From Bradyrhizobium cosmicum (GTDB lineage: Bacteria > Pseudomonadota > Alphaproteobacteria > Rhizobiales > Xanthobacteraceae), in assembly GCF_007290395.2 (NCBI RefSeq), contig NZ_CP041656.2:1612001-1676000 (forward strand): a stretch of DNA of 64,000 nt, written 5' to 3'. The translations under genes were made by a program, and so were the position numbers. Positions 17,796-26,744 of this stretch are shown piece by piece. Below the pieces are notes generated by a model, which saw nothing but the letters and a program-made list of their open reading frames with translations, was not told the DNA's origin and did not search any database. Positions within the stretch are counted from its first letter, which is position 1, and each line of letters begins with the position of its first letter.

Positions 17796-18998
17796 TTAGG
17801 GCGGTGCGGCCAGGTGAACTGCCTTTTGCTCTGCGAGATGTTCGATCTCGTCCGGAGAGAAGCCGGCCTCGTGCAAAATGTCGCGGCCGTGCTGGCCGAG
17901 CGTGGGCGCTGGGCCGGCCGGTTCCGGCTGGGTCACGCTCCAGGTCGAGGGCACGCGCATCTGGCGGATGCGGCCTTCCACGGGGTGATCCACCGTCCTG
18001 AAGAAGTCGATCGCCTTGAGGTGCGGGTCCTCGAGGATCGTCTCCAGCGTGTGCATCGGCATCACGGGGATGTCGGCTTGCTCCAGCAGCTCGCGCCATT
18101 GCGCGGTGGTGCGCGTGACGAAGATCTGGCCGATCTCCTCGTAGATCTCGTCGATGTGTTTGGTACGCGCCGCGTGGTTGGCGAAGCGCGGCTGCTGCAG
18201 GAACTCCAAGCGTCCGATCGCCTCGAAGAAGCTGCGCCAGTGCTTGTCGTTGTAGATGAGGACGCAGAGATAGCCGTCGCTGGTCTTGTAGGGTTTTCGA
18301 TAGCGCGAGAGCAGGCGGGCATAGCCGCCATGGTCGAGCGGCGGGTCGTAGGTCAGTCCGCCGAGATGATCGACCATGACGAACTCCGTCATGGACTCGA
18401 ACATCGGCACGTCGATGCGCTGCCCGATGCCGGTGCGTTGCTGGTGCATCAGTCCGCCCATGATCGCGTTGACCATCATCAGGCCGACGATGCGGTCGGC
18501 GATGGTGACGGGCACGTAGCGGGGCGTGCCGTCGCCGGCAGCTGCGAGCAGCGTGGGGATGGTGGCCGCGCCCTGGATCAGATCATCGTAAGCGGGCTTT
18601 GCGGCATAAGGGCCGGACTGGCCGTAGCCGAAGGCTCCGACATAGAGGAGCGCGGGATTGACCGAGCGAAGCGTCTCGTAGTCGAGGCCGAGCCGCGCCA
18701 TCGCCTGCGGGCGCACATTGTAGACGAGCGCGTTGGCGCGCTTGGCCAACCGCAGCAGCGCGTCGCGCCCCTCCGGCTTCTTGAGATCGAGCACGATGCT
18801 GCGCTTGCCGCGGTTGGCATTGTGGAACATCCCGCCCATGCCGGGCGTGCGGCCGGGACCGATCTGGCGAACGATGTCGCCCTCGGGGCTTTCTACCTTG
18901 ATGATTTCGGCGCCCATGTCCGCCAGCACCTGAGTGCCGTAAGGGCCCATCAGTACCGAGGTCAGGTCGAGAATGGAGAAGCCGGCGAGCGGTCCCAT
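17796..18998 (-). CDS. CaiB/BaiF family III CoA-transferase
   Basis: CoA-transferase of 400 residues, first gene of the minus-strand operon. The N-terminus GPLAGFSILDLTSVLMGPYGTQ in outline and the GAEIIKVESPEGD segment are typical, and the catalytic Asp lies in TIADRIVGLMM. It would activate a carboxylic acid with a CoA donor. The set CoA-transferase, MaoC, CitE resembles the itaconate (Ict-Ich-Ccl) and mesaconate degradation sets, but the exact acid is not decided by sequence alone. Confidence 0.87.
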   Translation of the reverse strand: MGPLAGFSILDLTSVLMGPYGTQVLADMGAEIIKVESPEGDIVRQIGPGRTPGMGGMFHNANRGKRSIVLDLKKPEGRDALLRLAKRANALVYNVRPQAMARLGLDYETLRSVNPALLYVGAFGYGQSGPYAAKPAYDDLIQGAATIPTLLAAAGDGTPRYVPVTIADRIVGLMMVNAIMGGLMHQQRTGIGQRIDVPMFESMTEFVMVDHLGGLTYDPPLDHGGYARLLSRYRKPYKTSDGYLCVLIYNDKHWRSFFEAIGRLEFLQQPRFANHAARTKHIDEIYEEIGQIFVTRTTAQWRELLEQADIPVMPMHTLETILEDPHLKAIDFFRTVDHPVEGRIRQMRVPSTWSVTQPEPAGPAPTLGQHGRDILHEAGFSPDEIEHLAEQKAVHLAAPP

Positions 18999-19011
18999 AA
19001 AGCCTCGTTAA

Positions 19012-19128
19012 ATGAATTCATATGCATGGAGTTAGAATTCATAAAAGCTGCGTGTCAATTATGAGGGCTACGGCTACGGCGCATGGGCCTATGCGTAATT
19101 CATATCCTTGACAGATAAATTCACATAT
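19012..19128. promoter_or_regulatory. Divergent promoter region with four AATTCATA-type boxes
   Basis: The gap between the CaiB-type and DctP genes is AT-rich. It contains ATGAATTCAT (19012-19021, palindromic), GAATTCATA (19035-19043), TAATTCATAT (19096-19105) and AAATTCACATAT (19117-19128). TTGACA at 19108-19113, with TACATT at 19132-19137 (18-base spacer), is a candidate promoter for the TRAP operon, and the last two boxes flank or overlap it. They look like operator copies for one regulator; the IclR protein encoded in the left operon is the natural candidate. Confidence 0.5.
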
Positions 19129-19226
19129 ATGTACATTTTACTCAAGCAAGAAGTGGAGTGAGAGCCGGACGGTGTTGCAGCGGGTCGCTGCCGCCTTCGG
19201 CGTGGGGACGCGTCAAGGAGAATGAA

Positions 19227-20255
19227 ATGAAGAAGAACCTGATCTGGGCCGCCGCAGCGCTCGCTCTTTCGCTGCCGGTCTCGACGCTTCCGGCGCAGGC
19301 GCTGGAGCTGAAGGTCGCCGATAGCTTCCCCGCCGGCCACTATCTCGTCCGCCTGATGCTCAAGCCGTGGATGGACGACGTCACCAAGCGCACCAACGGT
19401 GCTGTGACCTTCACCTATTATCCGAACCAGCAGATCGGCAAGGCGGCGGACATGCTCCGGCTGACGCAGTCCGGCGTGGTCGACATCGGCTACATCGGGC
19501 CGTCCTATGTCTCCGACAAGATGCCGTTGTCGGAAGTTGCGCAATTGCCGGGTGCATTCGCGACCAGCTGCCAGGGCACGCTCGCCTACTGGAAGACCGC
19601 GCGCGAAGGCATTCTGTCCAAGCAGGAATACGCGCCGAACAAGATCAAGCTGCTGATGGCCGTGGTACTGCCGCCCTATCAGGTGTGGACCGTCAAGTCG
19701 AAAGTGGAAACCATCAAGGACATGCAGGGCCTGAAGCTGCGCACCACGGGCGGCGCGCAGGACCTGACGCTGCGTGCGCTCAACGCCGTGCCGGTGCGCA
19801 TGGCCGCGCCCGATGCCTATGAGTCGCTGTCGCGCGGCACGATGGATGGCCTGCTGTTCCCGCTGGACAGCGTCGTGTCCTACGGTCTCGACAAGCTGGT
19901 CAAGCACGCCACCGAAGGCGTCAGCTTCGGCAGCTTCATCGTTGCCTATTCCATCAACCAGTCGGTCTGGGACAAGCTGCCCGACGATGTGAAGAAGGCC
20001 ATGAACGAAGCCTCGGAGGCGATCACGCCGAAGGCCTGCGCCGACGTCGACAAGGAAGGCGAAGTCACCACGAAGCATCTCAAAGACCAGGGCGTCAGCT
20101 TCGATCCGCTGCCGGATGCCACGCGCGCCGAGATGAAGGACAAGCTGAAGGGCGTCAGTCAGGAATGGGCGGCTGGTCTCGACAGCCGCGGCAAGCAGGC
20201 ATCCGCCGCGCTGAAGGAGTTCGAAGGCCTGCTCGCCGCCGGCGGTGCCAAGTAA
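19227..20255 (+). CDS. dctP: TRAP transporter substrate-binding protein (DctP family)
   Basis: Periplasmic receptor of a TRAP transporter, 342 residues, with a Sec signal peptide (start MKKNLIWAAAALALSLP, cleavage near AQA-LELK). The DctP core GLKLRTTGG, then the VPVRMAAPDAYESLSRGTMDG segment, carries the Arg that usually clamps the substrate carboxylate. AAGGAG at 19215-19220 supports the ATG at 19227. It leads an operon with dctQ, dctM and CoA-metabolism genes, so the imported acid is probably degraded as a CoA ester. Confidence 0.9.
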   Translation: MKKNLIWAAAALALSLPVSTLPAQALELKVADSFPAGHYLVRLMLKPWMDDVTKRTNGAVTFTYYPNQQIGKAADMLRLTQSGVVDIGYIGPSYVSDKMPLSEVAQLPGAFATSCQGTLAYWKTAREGILSKQEYAPNKIKLLMAVVLPPYQVWTVKSKVETIKDMQGLKLRTTGGAQDLTLRALNAVPVRMAAPDAYESLSRGTMDGLLFPLDSVVSYGLDKLVKHATEGVSFGSFIVAYSINQSVWDKLPDDVKKAMNEASEAITPKACADVDKEGEVTTKHLKDQGVSFDPLPDATRAEMKDKLKGVSQEWAAGLDSRGKQASAALKEFEGLLAAGGAK

Positions 20256-20298
20256 CTCGCCAAATAACTCGATCCGATACGGCAAGGGGGCACTAGAG

Positions 20299-20847
20299 GT
20301 GATCAAGCGGGCAACAGATGTTCTCGGCGTGCTGGAACGCGCGCTCACGGTGATCGCGGCCATCTCTCTGTTCGCGATCATGGCGCTGGTGGTGGCCGAC
20401 GTTTTCATGCGCTACCTCCTGAATAGTCCGCTCTCGTTCACCTACGACCTGATCGGCCTTTATCTGATGGCCGGCGTGTTCTTCCTGACGCTGTCGGATA
20501 CCTTGCGTGTGCATGCGCATGTCGGTGTCGACATCCTGCTGTCGCGCGCGTCGCCAGCCAAGCGGCGTCTGTCGGAGATCATTACCGCGCTCACGGGGCT
20601 GTTCGTCTTCATCCTGATCTCGAAGGTCGGGTTCGAGCGTGCGTTGGAGAACTACGAGCAGCACGACGTGCTCGCCGGCGCTATTCCGTGGCCGACGTGG
20701 ATTTCCGCGGCGCTGGTCCCGTTCGGCTGCGGCGTGCTGGTGCTTCGGCTGGCGCTGCAACTCGTGGGCAATGTGCTCAGTCTCGCCTCTGGGCGCGATC
20801 TGTTTCCATTGCCGCCTCTGACCGACGAAACCCGCAGCTTCGAATAA
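20299..20847 (+). CDS. dctQ: TRAP transporter small permease (DctQ family)
   Basis: Four-helix small membrane subunit, 182 residues from the GTG at 20299, which follows AAGGGGG by eight bases. The frame extends to a GTG at 20245 overlapping dctP, but that adds 18 residues with no ribosome binding site. Helices are near ALTVIAAISLFAIMALVVAD, DLIGLYLMAGVFFLTL, IITALTGLFVFILISK and ISAALVPFGCGVLVLRLAL. It is followed after 12 bases by dctM. Confidence 0.85.
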   Translation: MIKRATDVLGVLERALTVIAAISLFAIMALVVADVFMRYLLNSPLSFTYDLIGLYLMAGVFFLTLSDTLRVHAHVGVDILLSRASPAKRRLSEIITALTGLFVFILISKVGFERALENYEQHDVLAGAIPWPTWISAALVPFGCGVLVLRLALQLVGNVLSLASGRDLFPLPPLTDETRSFE

Positions 20848-20859
20848 GAGCAGCCTGAA

Positions 20860-22149
20860 ATGACACTCATTCTCGTACTCGGCCTGCTGTTTTTGCTGCT
20901 CGCGATCGGAACGCCGGTCGGCTTCGCCATGGGCTTCGCCGGCTCGGTCGGCCTTCTGATGGTCGGCGGCACGGGAACACTGTTCGGCATTCTCCAGACG
21001 GCACCGCTCTCGACGGTCTCGTCTTACGAGCTAATCACGATTCCGATGTTCCTGCTGATGGCGGAGCTTGTCCTGCTGTCCGGCGTCGCCGACGATATGT
21101 TCAAGACGGCATCGGCGTGGATCGGTCGTGTTCCCGGCGGGCTCGGCATGGCGACCGCTCTGGCCGGCGCCGGTTTCGGTGCGATCTGTGGCACCTCCAC
21201 GGCATCTGCGGCGACGCTGTCGTCGACGAGCCTTCCTGCGATGATCAAGCAGGGCTATGAGCCGAAGATGGCCGCCGGCGTCGTCGCCATCTCGGGCACG
21301 CTCGCCATGCTGATTCCGCCAAGCGTGGCGCTGGTAATCTTTGGTCTGCTTGCGGAAGTCAACATCGGGCAATTGTTGATCGGCGGCATTCTTCCGGCGG
21401 TGCTCGTGACCGCGACCATCATGGCGACGATCTCATTTTTGGTCTGGCAAGATCCTTTGAGGGCCCCGCGCGTCGAACCGGTCTCCTGGCGCGAGAAATT
21501 CTCGCTGCTGTGGCAGGTCGGCCCGATGGTGCTGCTGTTCTCGCTCGTCACCGGAACCATCTATCTCGGCATTGCGACGCCGACCGAAGCCTCGGCGTTG
21601 GGGGCTGCGGGGGCACTGTTGCTGGCCATCGCCAAGCGCAGGGTAACCCCGGCTACTCTCTACCGCGCGCTGCTCAGCGCCTGTCATGGTACCTGCATGA
21701 TCGCGACCATCCTCGTAGGCGCCTCGATCTTCGGTTACTTCTTCACGCTCACGCATGTTACGCAGGACCTCGTCGCCTGGGTCGGATCCTTGCCGACCTC
21801 GCGCTGGGTCATCATCGCGCTGATCCTGTTCGGCTATATCGTGCTCGGCTCGTTCATGGATCAGATCGCGATCCTGGTGCTGACCGTGCCGATCGTGCTG
21901 CCGCTGATCAAGACGCTCGGCTTCGACCCGATCTGGTTCGGCGTCATCAAGATCGTCACCGCCGAGGTCGGCATGATCACGCCGCCGGTCGGGCTGAACT
22001 GCTTCATCGTCGCCCGCTATGCCAAGCGGCCGGTCGCCGAAGTGTTCCACGGCACCTTCCCGCACTTCATCGCGCACCTGATCGCGATCGCGATCCTGGT
22101 GGCGTTTCCATCGATCATTCTCTGGCTGCCCTCGCAGATGGGGCGCTAG
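20860..22149 (+). CDS. dctM: TRAP transporter large permease (DctM family)
   Basis: Large membrane subunit of the TRAP transporter, 429 residues with about twelve hydrophobic segments. Family features are the GxxxxTSTASAATLSS stretch near residues 108-123 and the GMITPPVGLN segment close to the C-terminus. It uses the sodium gradient to move the acid delivered by DctP. It is followed after 40 bases by the acyl-CoA dehydrogenase gene, probably on the same transcript. Confidence 0.92.
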   Translation: MTLILVLGLLFLLLAIGTPVGFAMGFAGSVGLLMVGGTGTLFGILQTAPLSTVSSYELITIPMFLLMAELVLLSGVADDMFKTASAWIGRVPGGLGMATALAGAGFGAICGTSTASAATLSSTSLPAMIKQGYEPKMAAGVVAISGTLAMLIPPSVALVIFGLLAEVNIGQLLIGGILPAVLVTATIMATISFLVWQDPLRAPRVEPVSWREKFSLLWQVGPMVLLFSLVTGTIYLGIATPTEASALGAAGALLLAIAKRRVTPATLYRALLSACHGTCMIATILVGASIFGYFFTLTHVTQDLVAWVGSLPTSRWVIIALILFGYIVLGSFMDQIAILVLTVPIVLPLIKTLGFDPIWFGVIKIVTAEVGMITPPVGLNCFIVARYAKRPVAEVFHGTFPHFIAHLIAIAILVAFPSIILWLPSQMGR

Positions 22150-22189
22150 GATCGGAGCTCTCGCGGCTCCCAATAAGGAGATCAAGCAC

Positions 22190-23356
22190 ATGGATTTCGC
22201 GCTCACCGACCAGCAGGAAGCGATTCGCGACGCCATCGCCAAAGTCTGCGAGGACTTTCCCGACGCCTATTGGCTCAAGAAGGACCATGACGGCGGCTTC
22301 CCGCACGACTTCCACAAGGCCATGGCCGATGCCGGCTGGCTCGGCATCTGCGTGCCGGAGGAATATGGCGGCTCCGGCCTCGGCATCACCGAGGCCGCCA
22401 TCATGATGCGCACCATCGCGGAATCCGGTGCCGGCATGTCCGGCGCCTCCGCGGTGCACATCAACGTGTTTGGACTCAATCCCGTCGTGGTGTTCGGCTC
22501 CGAGGAGCAGCGCAAGCGCATGCTTCCTCCGATGGTCGAGGGCCGCGAGAAGGCGTGCTTCGCCGTCACCGAGCCCAACACCGGCCTCAACACCACGCAG
22601 CTCAAGACCCGTGCGGTGGCCAAGAACGACCGCTACATCGTCAACGGCCAGAAGGTGTGGATCTCCACTGCGCAGGTCGCGCACAAGATCTTGCTGCTGG
22701 CGCGCACCACGCCGCTGGAGGAGGTGCGCTCACCCACCCACGGCCTCAGCCTGTTCTATACGGATTTCGACCGCAAGAAGATCAAGGTCCACGAGATCGA
22801 GAAAATGGGCCGCAAGATCGTCGATTCCAACGAGCTGTTCTTCGAAGACTTCGAGATCCCGATGGAGGATCGCATCGGCGAAGAGGGCAAGGGTTTTCAG
22901 TACATCCTCGAAGGCATGAACCCCGAGCGGATTCTGATCGCGGCGGAAGCGGTCGGTCTCGGCAAGGTCGCGCTGTCGCGCGCAAGCGAATACGCCAAGA
23001 CACGCGTTGTGTTCAACCGTCCGATCGGCAAGAACCAGGGCATCCAGCATCCGCTCGCGGTGAACTGGGTCGAGCTGGAAGCCGCCTGGCTGATGGTGAT
23101 GTCGGCGGCCTGGCAGTATGACAAGGGCATGCCGTGCGGGGCCGCAGCCAACGCTGCAAAATATCTCGCGGGGGAAGCCGGCTACCAGGCTTGCGAGCAG
23201 TCGGTCATGACTCATGGCGGCTTCGGCTATGCCAAGGAGTTTCACGTCGAACGTTATTTGCGTGAAAGTCTGATCCCGCGCATCGCGCCGGTCAGCCCGC
23301 AACTGGCGCTCAGCTTCATCGCGGAAAAGGTGCTTGGACTGGCGAAGTCGTACTAG
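22190..23356 (+). CDS. Acyl-CoA dehydrogenase
   Basis: FAD-dependent acyl-CoA dehydrogenase of 388 residues. FAD-binding signature segments CFAVTEPNTGLNT and VNGQKVWISTAQ are present, as is the C-terminal GGFGYAKEFHVERYLRES. The usual C-terminal catalytic Glu site reads RIAPVS, without Glu. A Glu (residue 246, in NPERILIA) sits where isovaleryl-CoA dehydrogenase has its base, which favours a branched or otherwise atypical acyl-CoA. GGAG precedes the ATG. The neighbouring MaoC and CitE-like genes could take the product further. Confidence 0.88.
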   Translation: MDFALTDQQEAIRDAIAKVCEDFPDAYWLKKDHDGGFPHDFHKAMADAGWLGICVPEEYGGSGLGITEAAIMMRTIAESGAGMSGASAVHINVFGLNPVVVFGSEEQRKRMLPPMVEGREKACFAVTEPNTGLNTTQLKTRAVAKNDRYIVNGQKVWISTAQVAHKILLLARTTPLEEVRSPTHGLSLFYTDFDRKKIKVHEIEKMGRKIVDSNELFFEDFEIPMEDRIGEEGKGFQYILEGMNPERILIAAEAVGLGKVALSRASEYAKTRVVFNRPIGKNQGIQHPLAVNWVELEAAWLMVMSAAWQYDKGMPCGAAANAAKYLAGEAGYQACEQSVMTHGGFGYAKEFHVERYLRESLIPRIAPVSPQLALSFIAEKVLGLAKSY

Positions 23357-23388
23357 GCTTCGCGCGTGGACCATCTGGCAGGATCGCC

Positions 23389-24942
23389 ATGAACCTCGCT
23401 CACCATCTCCTGCGCGCCGCCAAGGCGGATGCGTCCGCGCCGACGCTGTTCAAGGGGCTGACGCCGGTTGCCGATTACGGCCGGCTCGCCGCGACGGTGG
23501 CCTCGCTGGCCGCGTCGTTGCAGCAGCGCTTTGGTTTGACCAGGGGCGACCGGGTCGCCTTGCTGATGAAGAACGTGCCCGATTATGTCGCCTGCCTCTA
23601 TGCCTGCTGGCACGCCGGGCTTGTGGCCGTTCCCATCAACGCGAAGCTGCACCCACGCGAGGTCGCGTTCATTCTCGACAATTCTGGCGCGGCGGTCGTC
23701 TTCTTGACCGAGGATATGGCGAACGTTGCGTCAGAAGCGTTGTCGATCGCGGCAGTCAAGCCGCGCACCGTCGAAATCGGCTCGGCCGAGCATCGCCGCC
23801 TGGAAAAGACTGAAGGCATCGCCATCGCCGATGTCGGGATCACTGATCCCGCCTGGATCTTCTACACCAGCGGCACCACTGGCCGGCCCAAGGGGGCGGT
23901 GCTGAGCCATCGCAATCTGCTTGCGATGTCGCTGAACTATCTCGCGGAGATCAATCCGGTCGCCCCGGGAGAGGCGCTGCTCCATGCCGCGCCGATGTCG
24001 CACGGCTCGGGCCTCTACATGGTGCCGCATGTGATCGGCATGGGCGCGCAGATCATTCCCGAGAGCGGCCGCTTCGAACCGGACGAGATTTTGGAACTGA
24101 CGGCGAGGCGAAACGGCATCTCCTTCTTCGCCGCGCCGACCATGGTGCGGCGCTTGACGGTCGCTGCGGAAGCGGCGGGCGAGAGCGCGCCGGGGCTCAA
24201 GACCATCATCTATGGCGGCGGCCCGATGTATGTCGCCGATTGCAAGGCCGCGCTGGCCGTGTTCGGACCGAAGCTCGTGCAGATCTACGGTCAGGGCGAG
24301 ACGCCGATGACCATCACATACCTGCCGAAGTCCATGCATGTCGATGCCGGACATCCGCAATACGAGGAGCGCCTTGCTTCTGTCGGCATCGCGCAGAGCG
24401 TCGTGCAGGTGCGAACCGTGGACGAAGCGGGGCGGGACGTTGCACCTGACGAGATCGGCGAGATCGTCGTGCGGGGCGATACCGTGATGCCTGGCTATTG
24501 GCAGAACCCGGATGCGACCGCGAGTACGCTGCGCGGCGGCTGGCTCTACACCGGCGACATGGGTGCGTTCGATGCGAACGGGTTCCTGACGCTGAAAGAT
24601 CGCTCCAAGGACGTCATCATCTCCGGCGGCACCAACATCTATCCGCGGGAGGTCGAGGAGGTACTGCTCCGGCATGACGCCGTCGCCGAGGTCTCGGTGA
24701 TCGGGCGGCTGCATCCGGATTGGGGTGAGGAGGTCGTGGCGATCGTCGTTCCCGTCGCGGGCCGGGCAGTCACGCGCGACGAGCTCGACCAGATGTGCAA
24801 CGCCTGGATCGCCCGCTTCAAGCGGCCGAAGCACTACTACCTCACCAGCGAACTGCCGAAGAACAGCTATGGCAAGATCGTGAAGACGGAGCTGCGCACG
24901 CTGCTCGGCGAATCTTCCGCGCGCCTCGCGCCGATGGATTGA
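23389..24942 (+). CDS. Acyl-CoA synthetase (AMP-forming)
   Basis: Class I adenylate-forming ligase of 517 residues that makes acyl-CoA from acid, ATP and CoA. The P-loop is YTSGTTGRPKG (159-169), the A5 motif IYGQGE, the A7 region YTGDMGAFDANGFLTLKDRSKD, and the C-terminal catalytic Lys lies in PKNSYGKIVK. The substrate is unknown. It starts 32 bases after the dehydrogenase stop and ends seven bases before the CoA-transferase/hydrolase gene. Confidence 0.9.
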   Translation: MNLAHHLLRAAKADASAPTLFKGLTPVADYGRLAATVASLAASLQQRFGLTRGDRVALLMKNVPDYVACLYACWHAGLVAVPINAKLHPREVAFILDNSGAAVVFLTEDMANVASEALSIAAVKPRTVEIGSAEHRRLEKTEGIAIADVGITDPAWIFYTSGTTGRPKGAVLSHRNLLAMSLNYLAEINPVAPGEALLHAAPMSHGSGLYMVPHVIGMGAQIIPESGRFEPDEILELTARRNGISFFAAPTMVRRLTVAAEAAGESAPGLKTIIYGGGPMYVADCKAALAVFGPKLVQIYGQGETPMTITYLPKSMHVDAGHPQYEERLASVGIAQSVVQVRTVDEAGRDVAPDEIGEIVVRGDTVMPGYWQNPDATASTLRGGWLYTGDMGAFDANGFLTLKDRSKDVIISGGTNIYPREVEEVLLRHDAVAEVSVIGRLHPDWGEEVVAIVVPVAGRAVTRDELDQMCNAWIARFKRPKHYYLTSELPKNSYGKIVKTELRTLLGESSARLAPMD

Positions 24943-24949
24943 GGCGGCG

Positions 24950-26194
24950 ATGTCGGGGGAGGCGCCGATCGACTTCTCCGGCCTGATCCGCGAAGGCGAT
25001 CTCGTCGTGTGCGGGCAGGCGACGGCGGAGCCCGTCACCCTGACCGAAGCTCTGATGGCGCAGGCAGCACAGCTTCCACCCTTTCGCATGATGGTCGGCC
25101 CGGTGTTCTCGGAGACGTTTTCGGCCACGAGCGCGGCGAACGTGTCGTTTCTGAGCTACGGCGTGATCGGCAATACGCGGCGGCTTGCGAAAGCGGGCCG
25201 GCTCGAAGTGATCCCGAGCAATTACAGCGCCTTCTGTGCCGACTTCGCTGCGGGACGCCACAAGGCGGATGTCGTCCTCGTGCAGCTTGCGGAAGCCGGG
25301 GGACGGCTCAGCGCCAGCCTCTCCAACGACTATGTCATCGATGCCGCGCGCGGCGCGCGCCTCGTCGTCGCCGAGATCAATCCGGATGCGCCCTTTACGT
25401 TCGGCGCGGAATGGCCCGAGGACGTGCCGGTCCATGTGCGCGTGCCGGCCGGCCGTCCGCCGGTCGAATTGGCATCGCCGCCGCTCGACGATGTCTCGCG
25501 GCGCATCGCCGTGCATGCTGCGGATCTGATTGCGGATGGCAGCACACTCCAGTTCGGCGTGGGGCGCATTCCTGACGCGATCCTCTCTTCGCTGTCCCAC
25601 GTGCGCAATCTGGGCATCCATTCCGGCCTGATCAACGACGCTGTCGTCGAGCTGATCGAGCGCGGCGCGGTGACGAATACGGAGAAGGAGATCGATGCCG
25701 GCATCACCATCACCAACCAGATGATCGGCACGCAGCGGCTTTACCGCTTCGTGCACGAGAACAAGGCTGTGGCGGTGCGGCCGACGTCCTACACGCACGG
25801 CCAGAACGTGCTGGCGCGGGTCAAGCGGCTAGTCGCGATCAACTCGGCGCTTCAGGTCGGGCTCGATGGCAGCGTGAATTCCGAGACGCTGAATGGCGTG
25901 ACCATCGGGGCGATCGGCGGGCAGCTCGATTTCGTACGCGGAGCCAATGCATCGCGCGGAGGCCGGGCGATCATCGGGCTGCCGGCAACCGCGTCCGACG
26001 GCACGAGCCGGATCGTCACGCATGTCGAGACCGTGACGACGCCGCGTGCCGATGTCGATGCCATCGTGACCGAATGGGGCGTCGCCGAGCTGCGCGGCTG
26101 CGGTCTTGTCGAGCGTGCGCGCCGCATGATCGCGATAGCCGCGCCCGAGCATCGCGATGCCCTGTCGGAGCAGCTGAGACGTTCTGCGCGATAA
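24950..26194 (+). CDS. Acetyl-CoA hydrolase/transferase-family protein (4-hydroxybutyrate CoA-transferase-like)
   Basis: Family I-type CoA-transferase/CoA hydrolase of 414 residues. It shows FGVGRIPDAILS, LGIHSGLINDAVVELIE, and the C-terminal AIGGQLDFVRGA with RIVTHVETVTTPRADVD. Characterised transferases have a thioester-forming Glu in the segment read here as HSGL (expected HxE), so Gly226 stands where Glu is expected. The protein may be a hydrolase-like or altered variant. It is the last gene of the TRAP operon and convergent to the formyltransferase-fold gene, with one base between the two stops. Confidence 0.82.
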   Translation: MSGEAPIDFSGLIREGDLVVCGQATAEPVTLTEALMAQAAQLPPFRMMVGPVFSETFSATSAANVSFLSYGVIGNTRRLAKAGRLEVIPSNYSAFCADFAAGRHKADVVLVQLAEAGGRLSASLSNDYVIDAARGARLVVAEINPDAPFTFGAEWPEDVPVHVRVPAGRPPVELASPPLDDVSRRIAVHAADLIADGSTLQFGVGRIPDAILSSLSHVRNLGIHSGLINDAVVELIERGAVTNTEKEIDAGITITNQMIGTQRLYRFVHENKAVAVRPTSYTHGQNVLARVKRLVAINSALQVGLDGSVNSETLNGVTIGAIGGQLDFVRGANASRGGRAIIGLPATASDGTSRIVTHVETVTTPRADVDAIVTEWGVAELRGCGLVERARRMIAIAAPEHRDALSEQLRRSAR

Positions 26195-26195
26195 C

Positions 26196-26732
26196 TCAGT
26201 TCATCATCGCGAGCGTCGGCCGCTGGCTTTCGCCGGACCCGATGATCCCCGGGAGATCCGTGGCCTCGCCGGCGATCATGCCCGACATCTGCCAGAACAG
26301 ATGCGCAAGGCGCGAGAACACCAGGCGCTCGCGCTCGGCGGGTACGGTGCCGTCCGGGATCGTCACGGTTTCCAGGCCGACCACTTTCTTGAAATCGGGC
26401 CAGATCGTCATCGATTGTGCGATGACGGAATAGCAGCGCGGATCGTCATCGCTCTCGTCGGGTGCCGGCGGCAGACCCGGATATTGCATCGGCAAGGCGT
26501 AGAATTTGTAGGCGCCATAGCCGAGCCGGAGCAGGAGCTTTTCGGGGACGGCGACATCGGCGGCAAAGGACACCAGCCGCGCTTCGCTCAGCACCTCCGG
26601 CACGATGGCGCAGAGATCCTGGGCACGCAGTGCCGAACAGAAAGCGAGCTCGCGATTGTGCTCGCGGAGCAGATTGGCCAGCGGCTGCTGCTGTTGCACG
26701 GTGTCGGTGAGGAGGATGATGGTCTTGAGCAT
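26196..26732 (-). CDS. Formyltransferase-fold protein with degenerate active site (tentative)
   Basis: Protein of 178 residues. The middle part, LVSFAADVAVPEKLLLRLGYGAYKFYALPMQYPG in outline (residues 53-85), resembles the formyltransferase strand where active enzymes have an Asn-x-His pair (as in GAYNFHPGPxxYPG). Here the residues are Lys76 and Tyr78, so catalysis of the normal kind is unlikely. No signal peptide. It lies 12 bases after the glycosyltransferase-like gene and probably belongs to that operon. The family call is by pattern only and could be wrong. Confidence 0.45.
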   Translation of the reverse strand: MLKTIILLTDTVQQQQPLANLLREHNRELAFCSALRAQDLCAIVPEVLSEARLVSFAADVAVPEKLLLRLGYGAYKFYALPMQYPGLPPAPDESDDDPRCYSVIAQSMTIWPDFKKVVGLETVTIPDGTVPAERERLVFSRLAHLFWQMSGMIAGEATDLPGIIGSGESQRPTLAMMN

Positions 26733-26744
26733 CTTGCGTGTCCG

